Source: Rhipidocladum racemiflorum
Lineage: Eukaryota; Streptophyta; Magnoliopsida; Poales; Poaceae
Assembly (NCBI GenBank): GCA_036346355.1
Contig: CM070585.1
Coordinates: 6,773,001-6,837,000, forward strand
Reading direction: 5' to 3'
DNA length: 64,000 bases
Shown: piece after piece, positions 33,798-45,719 of the stretch
Layout: each line of letters starts with the position of its first letter
How positions within the stretch are numbered: the first letter of the stretch is position 1
Notes under the pieces: generated by a model
What the model was told of the DNA's origin: nothing
The model's input: only the letters and a program-made list of their open reading frames with translations
Databases searched by the model: none
Program-made: the position numbers and the translations under genes

Positions 33798-34347
33798 TAT
33801 ATATATATAAAAAAAATGAAAGCACACTACCAGGAGTATGTACTCCCTACTCTCTATATATTAACTGATGTTACGCTAGTGGAGGCATATTTCATAAGTG
33901 GAAGTTGTTAATTGGTATCTCCTGATTAGGAAGTTGCTTTTAACCAAATAGATGTAGGGTATGAAGCCTTTTTCGTACTCCTGGGAGTACGCACTCCCAC
34001 ATCTAGTATACCACTTAAACAAATGTGTTATACTTCTTTATTACTTTCGGTATATTCTAATAATAATTCTAAGATACTACAATGCAACATTGTTAAAAAA
34101 AATACATCGGAATCCATTGTTTTTTTTTGTATATACCCTTTTCCATATGTAAAAGAAGTATATAACAAATTATGCTATAAATGGTGGATTTTGATGAAAT
34201 TTTTCGTGAAACTCACTTTGGAGTATATTATAATTAGTATTAGAGTATACTCAAAATGATAAAAATGTATAACAACATCATTTAAACGGTATACTGAGAA
34301 TGAGAGTAGGTACTCACGTGAGTATAAAACCACTTTCATATATATAT
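33798..34347. mobile_element. MITE with ~50-bp inverted ends
   Basis: The left end (TATATATA..GAAAGCACACTACCAGGAG..TACTCCCTACTCTC) and the inverse of the right end (TATATATATGAAAGTGGTTTTATACTC..GAGTACCTACTCTC) align over about 50 bases. The interior is AT-rich. A second internal AGTACGCACTCCC block lies near 33990. Confidence 0.6.
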
Positions 34348-34374
34348 GTGTGTGTGTGTGTGCGCGCGCGCGCG
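34346..34374. repeat. (TG)n(CG)n microsatellite
   Basis: About 15 bases of TG repeat pass into about 12 of CG repeat, lying exactly between two MITEs. Alternating purine-pyrimidine tracts of this kind can form Z-DNA. Confidence 0.85.
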
Positions 34375-34549
34375 TTTGGCAGAGCTCCAACTCCACCAAA
34401 TCTGTGGAGCTGGAGTTGTGGGTATATTAAGAGTATTTACATAGGTCATCTTGTTTACATTTTAGAATAAAAGCACAAACTTAATTCACTTTATTTTAAC
34501 CTACAAATTTCTGATCTGAGGTAGAGCTGGGATCTGGAGCTCTACCAAA
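34375..34549. mobile_element. Short MITE, 175 bp
   Basis: TTTGGCAGAGCTCCAACTCC at the left and the inverse of GGATCTGGAGCTCTACCAAA at the right match over about 16 bases. The interior is AT-rich and non-coding. Confidence 0.75.
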
Positions 34550-34564
34550 TAGGGTCTATATATA

Positions 34565-34942
34565 GGGCACCGTAATGGGGCACCATGATTTTAAATGCAC
34601 GAATTCAAGTCAAATTCGGGTATATTTTTTAAAACTTTTAGTTTTAGGGTATATACCCATCTATAACAATTCAAATAAAACACATACCTTTAAAAATATA
34701 TAATGAATTCAAAGACTTAAACGAACTTAGATTACATGCTTTGCTGATTTATACATATACTCAGCACATACCTACAATCAAACTATCATAAAAAACTCTA
34801 GTTCGAATTATAGATCAAACTTGCTTAAACTAGTTAGTAAACTGGTTAAACTCAATATCTTAAATTTTTTTAAAATTTTAAATACAAATAAATAGAAAAA
34901 ATACCCGTTTTGAATTATGGTGGCTAGGCACCATGGTGTCCT
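34565..34942. mobile_element. MITE-like inverted-repeat element
   Basis: The ends GGGCACCGTAATGGGGCACC and the inverse of GGTGGCTAGGCACCATGGTG pair imperfectly, both followed inward by ATGATT/ATAATT and an AAT-rich interior. Confidence 0.5.
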
Positions 34943-35011
34943 TGGTAATTGTTCTACACACACGGGTGTTACGACGAGCTAGCCTGCAGATGCATCAGTC
35001 GACGGTTCTAT

Positions 35012-35400
35012 GGCTCTGTTTGTTTCAGCTTAGGCTTTTTGGCTTTTGGCTTAAAGCTAGCTTTTTTTGGCTTAATGAGCTTTTAAGCCATCTGCTTTTA
35101 AGTCAAGATATGTTGTTTGGTATCCTGGCTTATTAATGGATTAGATGGTACAACTTATGGATGAAAAGTCTAAAATATCCTAAATGAGATGGTGGATGAA
35201 TCCTCAATTTATATATTATGGCATTTGGTGGGTAATTTTAGAGACTTTTAGTGGCAAAGGGTTATTTCATTCAAAAAAGCCCAAAAAAGCTCCTCTTGTC
35301 TGGCTTTTGGTTTATAATTATACAGGGGCTTTTGGCTTTTTAAAGCCCGGCTTAAAAGCCAGTCGTTTGTTTCGGCTTGAACTTTTTGGCTTTTAAACCG
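35012..35400. mobile_element. MITE built of GGCTTTTGGCTT motifs
   Basis: Copies of GGCTTTTGGCTT and its inverse flank an AT-rich middle. A direct second copy of the left end (GTTTGTTTCGGCTTGAACTT) begins near 35368, suggesting two overlapping or tandem insertions. Confidence 0.5.
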
Positions 35401-37192
35401 ATGGAAAAGTCTATATATCATATGATCCACATGCGTGGCCGGTGCCCGGTGGTAGCTAGCTCTCACGCGGAGCGTGACCGGGCTGCGTGCAGCGGCGCAG
35501 GCTAGCTTAGCTTCGCTGCGCTGCGATGCGCACGGGCTGACGTTACAGTTGTCGCAGGCTGCCGAATCAAATACTTCACGAGCAGATCAACTTTACAGGC
35601 CTAGTTAACGCGAGGTCCGGCGCTCTCGCCACGATCCCTAGCTATCGCCCTCCGGCATATAGCCACTGCCGCGGCCCGGCGGAGGTCACGTTCTGGGCGC
35701 GTTTCGGGGCGACCCGGAGTTAACACGCCCCTGCCGCCGCCTGCGGTAGCTGGCCCGGGCACGGCCAGCCAGCGCGCTTATCTCGAGCGTGATGGATATT
35801 GTATCATAGATGGCTTTGGCCTTTGGGAGCTAGCCTTGCCTTGCTCGATCGATCTCATCGGTCGTCGCGCACTTCTCGCACTGCATTCGCCACCAGGCGG
35901 CCGGGTTGTGTTTCCCAGTCAGGCTGACCAGAAGTTGTGTACAGTTGGATACTCGAAAAGTTAAGCTGCTGCTTTCAGTACTGTACGCACATCATACATG
36001 CATGCACAATATCAAGCGATGATATGATCGATCCTATTTGTGTGTGTGTGTTTGTGTGCAGGATGCTATCAATGGAATGAGGGCGGGGGTGATGGCCATG
36101 GAGGAGGGTGGGCCGGTTAAGAGTGATGACAGAAGAGAGAGAGCACAACCCAGCACCAGCGAGAACACCGTCGACCCGGCCGCCGGCGATCGGTCGCTTC
36201 TGCTAGGGCCGTGTGCTCTCTGCTCTCACTGTCATGGCCGTCTGACGGACCGCCCATCTCGATCCCCATGGGCATCTTCCTCGACCTCCTCCTGTATTCT
36301 CCAGCCACACATCGGGCCTCTGGTACGCGGCCCCCTGCACGCGCCGATCGGCATGCGCTGCAGTGCATGCGCACGCGCGTACCAGGAAGCTCGCGTCTGA
36401 CGCTACCGTTTTTCGTGTGCGCGTGCAGGCGGCGCTGGGGGGGACACGATCCGGGCGGACAGGTAACAAGCGGCGAGGTGTTCGTCTACCCGAACGTGGT
36501 GGCGATCAGGTGACGAGGGGGGCACGGACGTGTCGATGGAGGAGTTGCCGCCGCTGGCCATGCTCAAGTTTGGGGCCGGGGAAAATACACTTTTTTTAAA
36601 CTGGGAAAAATGCTTCTGATTGTAAGAGCCCTATGATATGCGGGTGTTTTTGGCTCTTTCCCATCGTTTTTCCTTGCGTTTTCGATTGCTTCGCTTGATT
36701 AAAAAAAAAAAGGGAAATGCGTGCTTCGTTTGTTTGGTTTTGCGCATTGCCGAGTTATGACGCCTGGCAAATCGACTTTAACTCGAAGAAACTCGGAGAT
36801 TTAGGCTGATGAACAAGGAGTTTATTTCAAATCACATGTGGCCATTGCAAAAATAATAATAATCATCATCATCATCATCATCAAAAATCAAAAGAAAATC
36901 TGGACCACATGCTGGTGCACATAATTTCCTTTTTCTAATCCAACATCGTCTTAATTTGTACACTGGCAGCTAATATCCCTGTTTCTGTTAGAATTATTTC
37001 ATGACACTCGGGAGTATGAAACAATGGAATTTGATTTTTACAAGTGATTTTACTGCTACTGTACTACTTGACCTTGGTACAGAAGAGTGCCACCGTGACA
37101 CATATCAATTATCTCCGTCAAGATTGCTGTGACAAAAGTCTTATATAAACAAATTAAAACTATGCGCAACATTGATAGATGGAAGGATAGTA
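35401..37192. other. GC-rich region without a supported gene
   Basis: Bases 35440-36560 are GC-rich and give overlapping short frames on both strands. A splice-like TTTGTGTGCAG at 36052-36062 precedes a short frame, DAINGMRAGVMAMEEGG, and 36480-36590 reads GEVFVYPNVVAIR and VSMEELPPLAMLKFG. These may be exon remnants of a lost gene but I recognise no family. (ATC)n repeats lie near 36860. Confidence 0.4.
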
Positions 37193-37282
37193 AGGCCATG
37201 TTTGGAACACGCGGAATTTTTCCTGTTCTTGCAAAAAAAAAAGAACTGATTCCTGTGAAATTCCTGCGTTCCAAACAGGCTC
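37193..37282. mobile_element. 90-bp hairpin MITE
   Basis: AAGGCCATGTTTGGAACACG at the left pairs with the inverse of the right end (GAGCCTGTTTGGAACGCAGG). It lies 150 bases beyond the INCENP stop codon and could fold into a hairpin in a read-through 3' tail. Confidence 0.65.
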
Positions 37283-37433
37283 TATAGTGGTACAAGAATG
37301 TTCTCCAACATAGATTATTTTTCTAGCATACAAGAGAGAAAGCTGATCAGCCAATACACACAACTGCTGACAAAGCAAATTGGCGATGCCAGGAAAACAG
37401 AATGACATTACCAATAGTTCACCAAATGGAAAC

Positions 37434-40400
37434 TTATCTCAATCCACGTTGCGGAATGTGGGCCGAAAGAACTGCAGAAAACAGGCAGGAGACAAAATAC
37501 TCAGCACTAGCAACAACCGAAATAAATTTATTGATAAAGATATAGTGACGAACTGGTGGTTACCATCACATAGGTTGAAGGAGCACTTTTGTGCAAAAAT
37601 TCCTCTAGGGTCTAAAGTTTGATTGGATAATAAGATTTTATCCAAGTTTTCTTTCCTGCAAATCAGGCATGAGAACTATGTACTTAGTAGACTTGCGGAT
37701 CACTATGATCACACAGAAGCGACAACTGTAGAAAAAGGAGGTATGACGTTTATTAAACAAGAATGGCAGAAGATGATTTCAGATTGTCAGTTACATCAAA
37801 ATGCTAATCAGTATTAAAAGAGAGAACCTATTTGTCAATTATGTAAAGCAAATTCCCATAATCACGTCACATTGAGCTCAAAAGTAAGGCAGGTGCAATT
37901 CATGTAAACTCTGCAACCATAATAAGCAGGAAGCTATGCTGTATCCCACAAGTACAATCCATACTCGTGAGCTTTGACATTAGGCATCACATCCGACACA
38001 GAAGTTTTAAAGAATAGCTGTTGTGTAAATAGGGATTTGGTAAGTTAGACACATACCGAGACCACAAAGGAATCAATTTCTTTCTACGTCTTGATTCTTG
38101 TTCATGTTCGAAATCATCATCGTCCTCTTCGTCAGAATCTTTATATGGGGACATTTTGTATGACTGACAAAAGTTTCAGAAACAACATAGCAGATAATTC
38201 AGTATCAGAACCATTACTAACACGAGTGAAATCTATGGAAAGCACTACTACGTGAAACCAAGGGTGACATGAGAAATCAAGGGTGACATGAGTGAAATCT
38301 ATGAAAAACACTACTAAGTGAAACCAAGGGTGACATGAGTGAAATCTATGAAAAGCACTACTAAATGAAACCAAGGGTGACACGAGTGAAATCTATGAAA
38401 AGCACCACTAAGTGAAACCAAGGGTGACACGAGTGAAATCTATGAAAAGCACCACTAAGTGAAACCAAGGGTGACATGAGTGAAATCTATGAAAAGCACT
38501 ACTAAGTGAAACCAAGGGTGACATGCATTGGTGCGTGCGTGATTTGTCCACTTTGTAAGACTTATGACCTCAACTGGAGAAAAGATGTTTAGATTACAGC
38601 AACTGATATCCTCCAAAAACATCTTTTACAGTGTTAAATGTGAACAGCAATCTGATGAACATGAATTATTGAGTACATGTCACTATGGAGTAAGTTTTCT
38701 TAAACCCCGTGTCCTTAGTGGATATGTGATTTACATTGATTCATAATAACTTTTGACAACTAGCAAGCATGTTAACTGGAACAATAAATATCCAAGATGA
38801 ACAAGCAGTACCACTGCATGCAGATTTATAGGCAACATCCCTCCTCACAAGGAAGTTAAATAAAGAGCGTACCTCCTCAAGACTGTTTGGGATACTTTCT
38901 TTAGCATGAGGTCCAAAACTTGCAGGCCTCTCGTCTCCTGCTACATCCTTCTCGTCGTTACTCTTATTAACCTTGTATCCAAAAGCAGCTTTGGTAGTTT
39001 CATCAGGTTTTGCTTGGAATTTCCCCACATCAACCAAATTCGTCCTTGGCTCCTTATTATCCTGCAATTATTAAAATATTAAAAAATTATATGTTTTAAG
39101 AAACACAAAGATAGAAATAAAATGTATAGCTTCTACTTACAGAAGCTTTTTGACGAGCATCTTTCTCATTGTTCGCAGCATGCTTTCCATCCATTGGCTG
39201 CTTCTGTTGTTTTCGAGCTTCGTCAATGCATTTTCTTTTTTGCTCCTTTTCCTTCTTTTCCCTCTGCCTCTTCCTAGTGGCCACATTAGCTTCCCGTTTC
39301 TTCTTTTGTTCTTCTTCCTGTTTTTGTTTTAGTTCTTTCTCTTGCTTCAGTCTTTCACGTTCTAGTTTTGCAGCTGCTTTGCGCATTTCACGTTCACTTC
39401 GTTTCTTTTCTTCAAGACGTTTCGCAGCTTCGGCTACCTCAAGTGACTTCACTCTAAAATCTTTTTGCACTACAAGACAGAAGCCCCATTTGTCGAGGCC
39501 ATCTATGAGCACCATTGACATTTTCACTTTTGAGAGGTGCTTCTATGCTCTTCCTTCTAGTAAGTTGCACAAATCTTGAAGCAATCGAAGAGGTAAGTAA
39601 TCACCATCTACCTTTCATTCATGCTTTAATAGTTGTGCAACTTTTAAAAAGAAGAGCATAGAAGCACCTCTCCTCACTTTTAAGCTCAAATCATCACTAA
39701 TGGATTTAGAATGCATTATTTGAAATAAATAATGCACACAAACAAATAACACTTACCGAATGCTGTTGTAGGTTGCAGGTTTGGTTTTACAAGAGGTAAA
39801 AAAGATGTCACATTGGCAACAACATTGCTAGGCTTAGATCGTTTGTCAAGATTTGCTTCACTCCTGTGTCTTTCATTTTTGTTATCAAGTATTTCTGTAC
39901 TGCTTAATCTGTCATGAAGAGAATGAGAAACTTTCCCTTCTCTCTTAACTGAAGTAGCACAATTCTCTTTTGACTTCTTGCTGTCGTAATCATTTCTGAT
40001 ATTTGAATGATGATTGAACTCACTATCGCAAGTTTCTGCAGTCAAATCTATCTTACCTGTATCCATAAATCTTGTGGAAAGAGAGGCAGAATTTCCAGTG
40101 TTCTGACATAATCTAGTGATATCCTGAAGTGCTTTTCTGTCAGATGCCCACTGCTGTGAGTAATCCGCATCTACAGATCCAGGTAACACCTCTTGGTACT
40201 CATTTTCATCTGCAATGCTGCTGTCTTCATCGATTCGGAAGCATGCAAGTTCAGGAATAGAACCCATATGTTCTGAATCAGATCCGGCTTTTGCCAAAAG
40301 TTTGCCCAGGCTATATTTTTCAACTGATGGGGTCAATGGATTTTCGATGTTCTCTTGTCTGTTGCTAGCATTTGAAGAACATGAGGCTACGACTTCAGCA

Positions 40401-43400
40401 ATAAGAAAAGAACCATCAAGTCCCAATCCAGATGCACCAAAAATGTCCATTGTGCTGCTATCATTACTTGCACTGTATTGGCGTACATCATCAGGGAAGG
40501 AACAGTTTGTAGGTTTACCGGACATAGTTGCCAATAGCTGATGTGAACTTGTGACTACTTGTCTGGAATCATAAAGGGCCTCAAATGTCCTTTCTCCAAT
40601 AGTTGGGCTGTCAAATTGGACAGGAACATCAAAGCTCTCGAATTCTGGCATTGTATCATCACAGTCGACAGATTCATCACCTTTTAGATGATTGATTGGT
40701 ACGTTATTTGTGCGAGAAGACCTGGAAAGGGCAATGTCTGATTGATACGTTATCCTTCTCCTTTTAGATGACAAACCGCCATGTACTTGAACTCCATCTG
40801 CAACTGACCTCTTCTGGTCACTAGCAACCCTATTTCCGTCTGACTGGAGCAGATTAAATTTCTCATGTGAAACTGAACTACGTAAAAAGTATCGAACAGA
40901 ATGTTGTGAAGACTTCATTTGCTTATTGTTCTCTGTTGTGCATGAGTTAGCATTTATTTGAACAGCATCCTCATAAAGAGAGGTCTTCTGTTCAGTTCCT
41001 GCAAGATTAGAAGCTACGGTAAGGACATGCAAGAGTGACACGACTTGCTATAAAAGACAACTTACAATAATCTACAAGTATCGAGCATGGTACCATCTTG
41101 TTGCAGGCTTCCTGTGCATTTTTCGGCTGAAATCATACTGTTCCTTTCTGTTCCGTGCATCACACCGGTTCTTCTAGCTGAAATATTGCTCATAACGCCT
41201 GGCACCACAGACTCATTCTTTTTGTTCCTAACAGAAACGTCACATGCTTCGGTCAAAGCCGCGAATTTTACCTGAACATCACCCAGCTTTCCTGAATGGT
41301 TGTTGACTGCATCAGATGCTGGCTTTCCATTGAGTGTCTCATTTTCTGTGTTCAGAGGAGAGTGGCCCACGGGAGTATCTACATCTGCAAAATTCCCGTT
41401 GAATTCTAAAGATGGCCTGGCCAATAAATATTGCTCCTGAGATAACTTGTTTTCTGCAGATACAGAGGCATTCGCAACACGACAACCATTGAAATATGTG
41501 TCATTACTTTGTGTTTTATAAGAAGAGAGGTTTGGTGGATAAACTTCACCAGAAGTAACAATCTGAGGTGGAAGCTGCTTATGTGAGAGGTCGTCACACC
41601 CATCCTCCTCTAACAATCTGTCAGGAAATATTCCTGATGATGCAGGAGCCCCAGAACTATGGGTAGGTAGCTGCAAAGATCCACTGTATGGAGGATGCAA
41701 AACATGAGAATCAGGGCACTGTTCTTCAACAGACTTGGAATTACGAGTGACGATTTGATCTGAAAAATCATCAAGTTTCCTTATTCTTTCAGTATCTTCT
41801 ACAGTGTGCAGTGTATCCCTTTGAAGCAGTGGATTGACCGCACAATAGGACCTTTCGAAACAATTGGTTTCAACACTACTTAATTTTTTCTTTTCAAGAG
41901 GTGGGCTGACCTTAGAACATGGTCCTTTGAGAGAATTTGTTTCAGAAATACACTGGGTATCCTTTTCAAGCAATGGTCCGGTCATAGACTTAGGTGCTTC
42001 AGAGGGACTGATCAGAGATGATGGGTCCTCATTTCGAGAATGCATGCCAGTAAGATCAAGACTGGCACGTTCCAAAGCACAGTCCTGGTGCTGCTGCACT
42101 GGTGCACTGTCAAGGTTCAAATATCCTGATTCAACACCATCAGGCAATGATCTGCCCATCGAACGAGGTACTTGAGAACATCTGGTAGAAGATGGGTCTT
42201 CATTTAAAGGATGTGCCCCAGCAAGATCAAGATTCACATTTTCCAAAGCACATTTCGGTTGCTGCGTTGTTTGTTCACTTGCAGGATTCATACAAACTGT
42301 TTCAACACCATCAAATTGAAGTTTTTTTGGCTGAACCAACAGATGAGTTTCAGGAAGTGGATGGCACACACTGTGTGCAATTTGCACTCTTAGCAAATTT
42401 CTAACAGAACAATTATTAGGGACCTTGCCATTATTGTCAGAACTGACAATCTGGTTTTCTATAACCAGAGATTGAGAACAATCTAAGTGAACTCGATTTC
42501 CAAGATCATCATCTTTGCTGCATTTTAAGAATTCAGTTGGCCTATCCTTGTTAGCATAAAAATCATTCTCCTGACCAGGCAAAGAGGACATTGTTCCAGC
42601 ATTGTTTGCACCATCACCGCATGGTTTGGAGGATAATGATGATGTGGTTCTGTTCGACCCTGCAGTTGCAATGGTAGAGCTTTGCATCCTGTCTTGCATA
42701 CCATCACCGTTTCCACTGTTTGCAGCTTGATCCTTTTCACGTAACCGATCTTCAATATTCCTCTGTCTTGACCTGGAACGCTGTATCCTTGAAAACATGC
42801 TGAATCCAGCGCTAGCCTCGGCAAGCTCCTGGACAACTGAAGTCTGCTTTTGCCGAGGCTCTGAGTGTTGGTTGGTATCCACAGCAGCACAAATAGTCTC
42901 TAAATGGGTATATCCATTTGGAACCCCCATCTTTCTGAAGAACGTACTAGGAACAGCTGGAGGCTGAAAGACTGTTCTATTCGTTGCTGGTGTGGTAATC
43001 TGTCTTGCAGGGAAAACTAACTCCGAAACAATTGGTTTTCCATTCAGCTCTACACACACGATTATTTCAATGCATGAATAAAATGGAATATAACAGCAAT
43101 ATGCAAAAGAATAAAAAGGAACAACATGAATGGACAAAAAGGCTAAATACGATAGAGGAGAATTGAACTACAATTTCAGGGAATTTTTAGCCAAATTGTA
43201 ACTCATGGGTTTCTACAAGAGCGTACACAAGCTCAAAATGGGAGCATTCCCAACTCAAAACTTCTCTAATGCAACACATAAGAGAACGCTAACCAAACTA
43301 GTCCTCTACGAAATGTTAACAATGCTAAACCAATATGCCATATGGTAGCTAGTATAGGAAAATCTAAGGCTAAATCACCAAAAAATCTACCAAACGGCCA

Positions 43401-43693
43401 ATCAAAGTTCCCAATCTCCGACCTGAATGGAAACCAAAGCCCCAACCCAACCCAACCCTCACGAACAACCCAATCGGACGGGACTAACCCACAGGCGGAA
43501 GCGGAAATGAGCTAGAGACGCAGCACGCACCTTGCGGCCCGCCGGCGCAGGAGGGAAGGAGCCACGGCGGGGGTCGGTGGCCGGCGGCGAGGAGGCTGCA
43601 GGCGAGGGACTGGGCGTGGGAGTCCACCTGTTCCCGCATCTGCGCGGTCACCCAGTCCCAGCGCTCGAAGACCTGCATGAAGAGCCCCTCCAT
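37434..43693 (-). CDS. WYR-like: Plant INCENP (WYRD-like) chromosomal passenger protein
   Basis: Plant INCENP is the scaffold that binds and activates Aurora kinase at centromeres and the division midzone; Arabidopsis WYRD (At5g55820) is required for gametophyte and embryo divisions. Eight exons sum to 4116 bases (1371 residues) in frame: 43693-43531, 43049-41094, 40998-39757, 39469-39141, 39061-38873, 38163-38057, 37655-37564, 37471-37434. The N-terminus MEGLFMQVFERWDWVTAQM matches plant INCENPs. Residues about 55-1120 are a long disordered Ser-rich region. Residues about 1121-1230 form a K/E-rich coiled coil beginning VQKDFRVKSLEVAEAAKRLE. The C-terminal IN-box reads SYKMSPYKDSDEEDDDDF, RRKKLIPLWSRKENL and LDPRGIFAQKCSFNLCDVL, ending at IPQRGLR. 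The exon 2 donor was placed at 41094 because later donors give a stop after splicing. The ends and IN-box are secure. Confidence 0.93.
38223..38526. repeat. 47-bp minisatellite in an INCENP intron
   Basis: A unit starting GAGTGAAATCTATGAAAAGC and ending AACCAAGGGTGACAT is repeated six times head to tail with few substitutions, plus one 19-base truncated unit at 38271-38290. It lies in the intron between exons 5 and 6, about 60 bases from the exon 6 acceptor. Confidence 0.95.
39532..39673. mobile_element. Small MITE, family copy 3 (INCENP intron 3)
   Basis: The inverted ends GAGAGGTGCTTCTATGCTC are perfect over 22 bases, and TCACTTTT is duplicated on both sides (39524-39531 and 39674-39681). 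It is 142 bases long and is the best-preserved of three family copies in the window. It lies 63 bases upstream of the coiled-coil exon acceptor. Confidence 0.85.
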
Positions 43694-43871
43694 GTCGCGT
43701 AGGTGGCCGGGGGAGCTAGGGTTTGGGCATGGAGGCGGAGGTGGAACGGCTAGTCGTGGTGGGGAGGGGAAGGAGATGGCGGAGGGCTCGAAAATTTTGA
43801 AATGTGCAGGGGGTTTGGTGTGGGGGAAAGGCGAGATCACGAGATCGAGCGACGGTACAGGTGAGGTGAGA

Positions 43872-44365
43872 TAGAGATGCCCGTGCCGTGTCGGCCCATT
43901 GTTACGCGGGACAACGGGCTAGGTCGGCTCGTTAGTGCTTAAAAATTGAAATTTTGAAGAAAAAAAATTCAGAAAAAATCTAAAAATATGGAAGAGAAAA
44001 AAACAGAATGAAAAAAATTGAAAACAAAATCAGAAAAAATGAAAAAATTTAGAATAATTAGAAAAACTCAAGAATGTAGGAAAACTTTTAAAAATATATA
44101 TAAATTGAGAAAAAGCTAAAAATATAAAATAAATACTAAAATGAACTAAATAATTAGAATTAAATGGGCCGTGCCTAAACGGGCCGGTCCGGGCCGTGCC
44201 TGGACCGTCTGATCACTGGGCCGTCTTGATCTTGGCCGTCAGTAAGCAGCGTCTTGCCGTCTTGTGATCTTAGCCCAAGCACGGCCGCTATCGTCTTGCG
44301 TGCCGGCCCGGCCCATTTACGATCGGGCCGTGCCGTGTCTCGGGCCGGCCCATTTGGCCATCTCT
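43872..44365. mobile_element. hAT-type MITE in the INCENP promoter region
   Basis: TAGAGATGCCCGTGCCGTG at the left pairs with the inverse of the right end (AGAGATGGCCAAATGGGCC). The flanks AGGTGAGA (43864-43871) and AGGTGAGG (44366-44373) fit an 8-bp duplication with one change. GC-rich ends (GGGCCGTGCC motifs) surround an AAAATTTAGA-type core. It lies 179 bases upstream of the INCENP start codon. Confidence 0.7.
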
Positions 44366-44694
44366 AGGTGAGGTTACCGCTAGCCAGGATCGCCTCTCTC
44401 TCCGTGGGTGTGAATGTGATGGCTGCGATTGGGTTTTGGTTCGTTAGGATCTGATGGGGTAGGCTTGGTTGAACTCTGCGGGAGGCGTCCTCAATGACAG
44501 GCTAGTCCCTCTACCCTGACGAGTGGGTCCATGTGTTGGATAGAGCCAACCTGTCAGTGTCACACACGAGCGGCCGGTCCGAGGAGTGACACATCACTCG
44601 TACCACCACTCCCGACTCCATTGACGCCATTACAAGTTTACAACGCTCACTCGTGTGCTGCCGTTCTGCCATTCTGGCAATCGCCATCATCCCT

Positions 44695-45260
44695 ATGGAG
44701 CTCCCCGGAGTCGCGGAGCATCTCCGGAGCAAGGCCGTCCTCGTCACCGGCGCCACCGGGTTCATACCAAAGCGTAAGTCAAGACCGTTTCCGATCTCCT
44801 CCTTGCCTCTGTATAATTTGTGTGCATTGCATCGGTCCTTGATCGATTCTTGATGCGTTTTTGGATGGACTGGAAGTTATCGTCGAGAAGATCCTGCGGC
44901 TGCAGCCCGAGCTGAGGAGGCTGTTCCTCCTGGTGCGCGCGGGCGACAAGATTTCTGCAGAGAGGCGCGTCCAATCCGAGGTCAGCGTCTGCATTTGCGC
45001 TTTGTGAATCCGCCATTACATGAGGGAATTGATTGCACTGAGTTAGTGACGTTTTGACTTGTTACTTTTCTTCTCTCTATCTTCTCTGCTGGGTGTCATG
45101 TCAGATTCTGCAACTCCAGATATTTCGACCTTCACATGAAAAGTACCAGGGAAAATTCAGTTCATGGTTCTGGACCAAGGTTTTCCCTGTGGCAGGAGAT
45201 GTCTCGTTGGAGAATTTGGGTATAGGAAGCTTGGAACTTACTGAAGATTTGCGGCAGTGA
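44695..45260 (+). pseudogene. Fatty acyl-CoA reductase fragment (first three exons)
   Basis: Fatty acyl-CoA reductases make primary fatty alcohols for wax, sporopollenin and suberin. Exon 1 (44695-44773) encodes MELPGVAEHLRSKAVLVTGA then TGFIPK, where the NAD(P)-binding TGATGFxGK glycine is replaced by Pro. Exon 2 (44877-44980) gives LIVEKILRLQPELRRLFLLV and exon 3 (from 45105) gives KFSSWFWTKVFPVAGDVSLE and NLGIGSLELTEDLR, followed by TGA at 45258. All are in the family order and the splice phases agree. Nothing after the first roughly 115 residues is present: the active-site YxxxK region is missing and an LTR starts 50 bases beyond. Introns are retained, so this is a truncated gene rather than a retrocopy. 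Confidence 0.85.
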
Positions 45261-45309
45261 ACTTCAGAGAGGCGAATAAAACAGGTTAGCTTATAATGTT
45301 ATCACACTG

Positions 45310-45605
45310 TGTTACGATCCTTCACTGATGGATACAAGAGAAGACAGGTAATTGCAAGAGTTTGGGGGAGGATCAGAGGGAAATTGGGATAGAATCAGGA
45401 AGAATTCAGAGCAAGAAGGATACAAGCAGAAGAGAGGTACAAGTAGAGGAATAAGCCAGGAAAGGGAAGAAGTTCTGTTGTCCATCCCCCCTTTCTGGTG
45501 TTGCATTCGCTTCCTTTTGTACACATCTCAGGGCAGTTCAAGCACACACCTGGACCACGGCCCATAACGTCCAAGCCCATGGCTCATCTAGGACTGTACG
45601 TGACA
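45310..45605 (-). mobile_element. LTR of a Gypsy-type retrotransposon, with purine tract
   Basis: Read on the minus strand, TGTCACGTACAGTCC starts the LTR and GAAGGATCGTAACA ends it (TG..CA). The preceding minus-strand sequence, CATTTCAAGAGGAGAGGAA, is a purine tract typical of the 3' end of an internal domain. The internal remnant can be followed only to about 45720. No 5' LTR or coding domain was seen. Confidence 0.65.
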
Positions 45606-45719
45606 TTCCTCTCCTCTTGAAATGCGGCTTGACCTCAAGCCGCTGCCACGTAAGCTGTCGGTATCCCATGAAACTTGTTGATCCTTAAGGTAACTTGTTC
45701 TTGTATAGAGCTTGGATGA

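Noticed and set aside
38223..38526. CRISPR-like array
   Set aside because: The repeat units are contiguous without unique spacers and lie in a plant intron, so it is a minisatellite.
39150..39579. Plus-strand frames rich in F, L and S
   Set aside because: They are the antisense shadow of the INCENP coiled-coil exon.
41062..41093. INCENP exon 2 extended to a donor at 41068
   Set aside because: Splicing from that site to 40998 gives a stop codon straight away; the donor after AAGATG at 41094 keeps the frame (QQDGTEQK).
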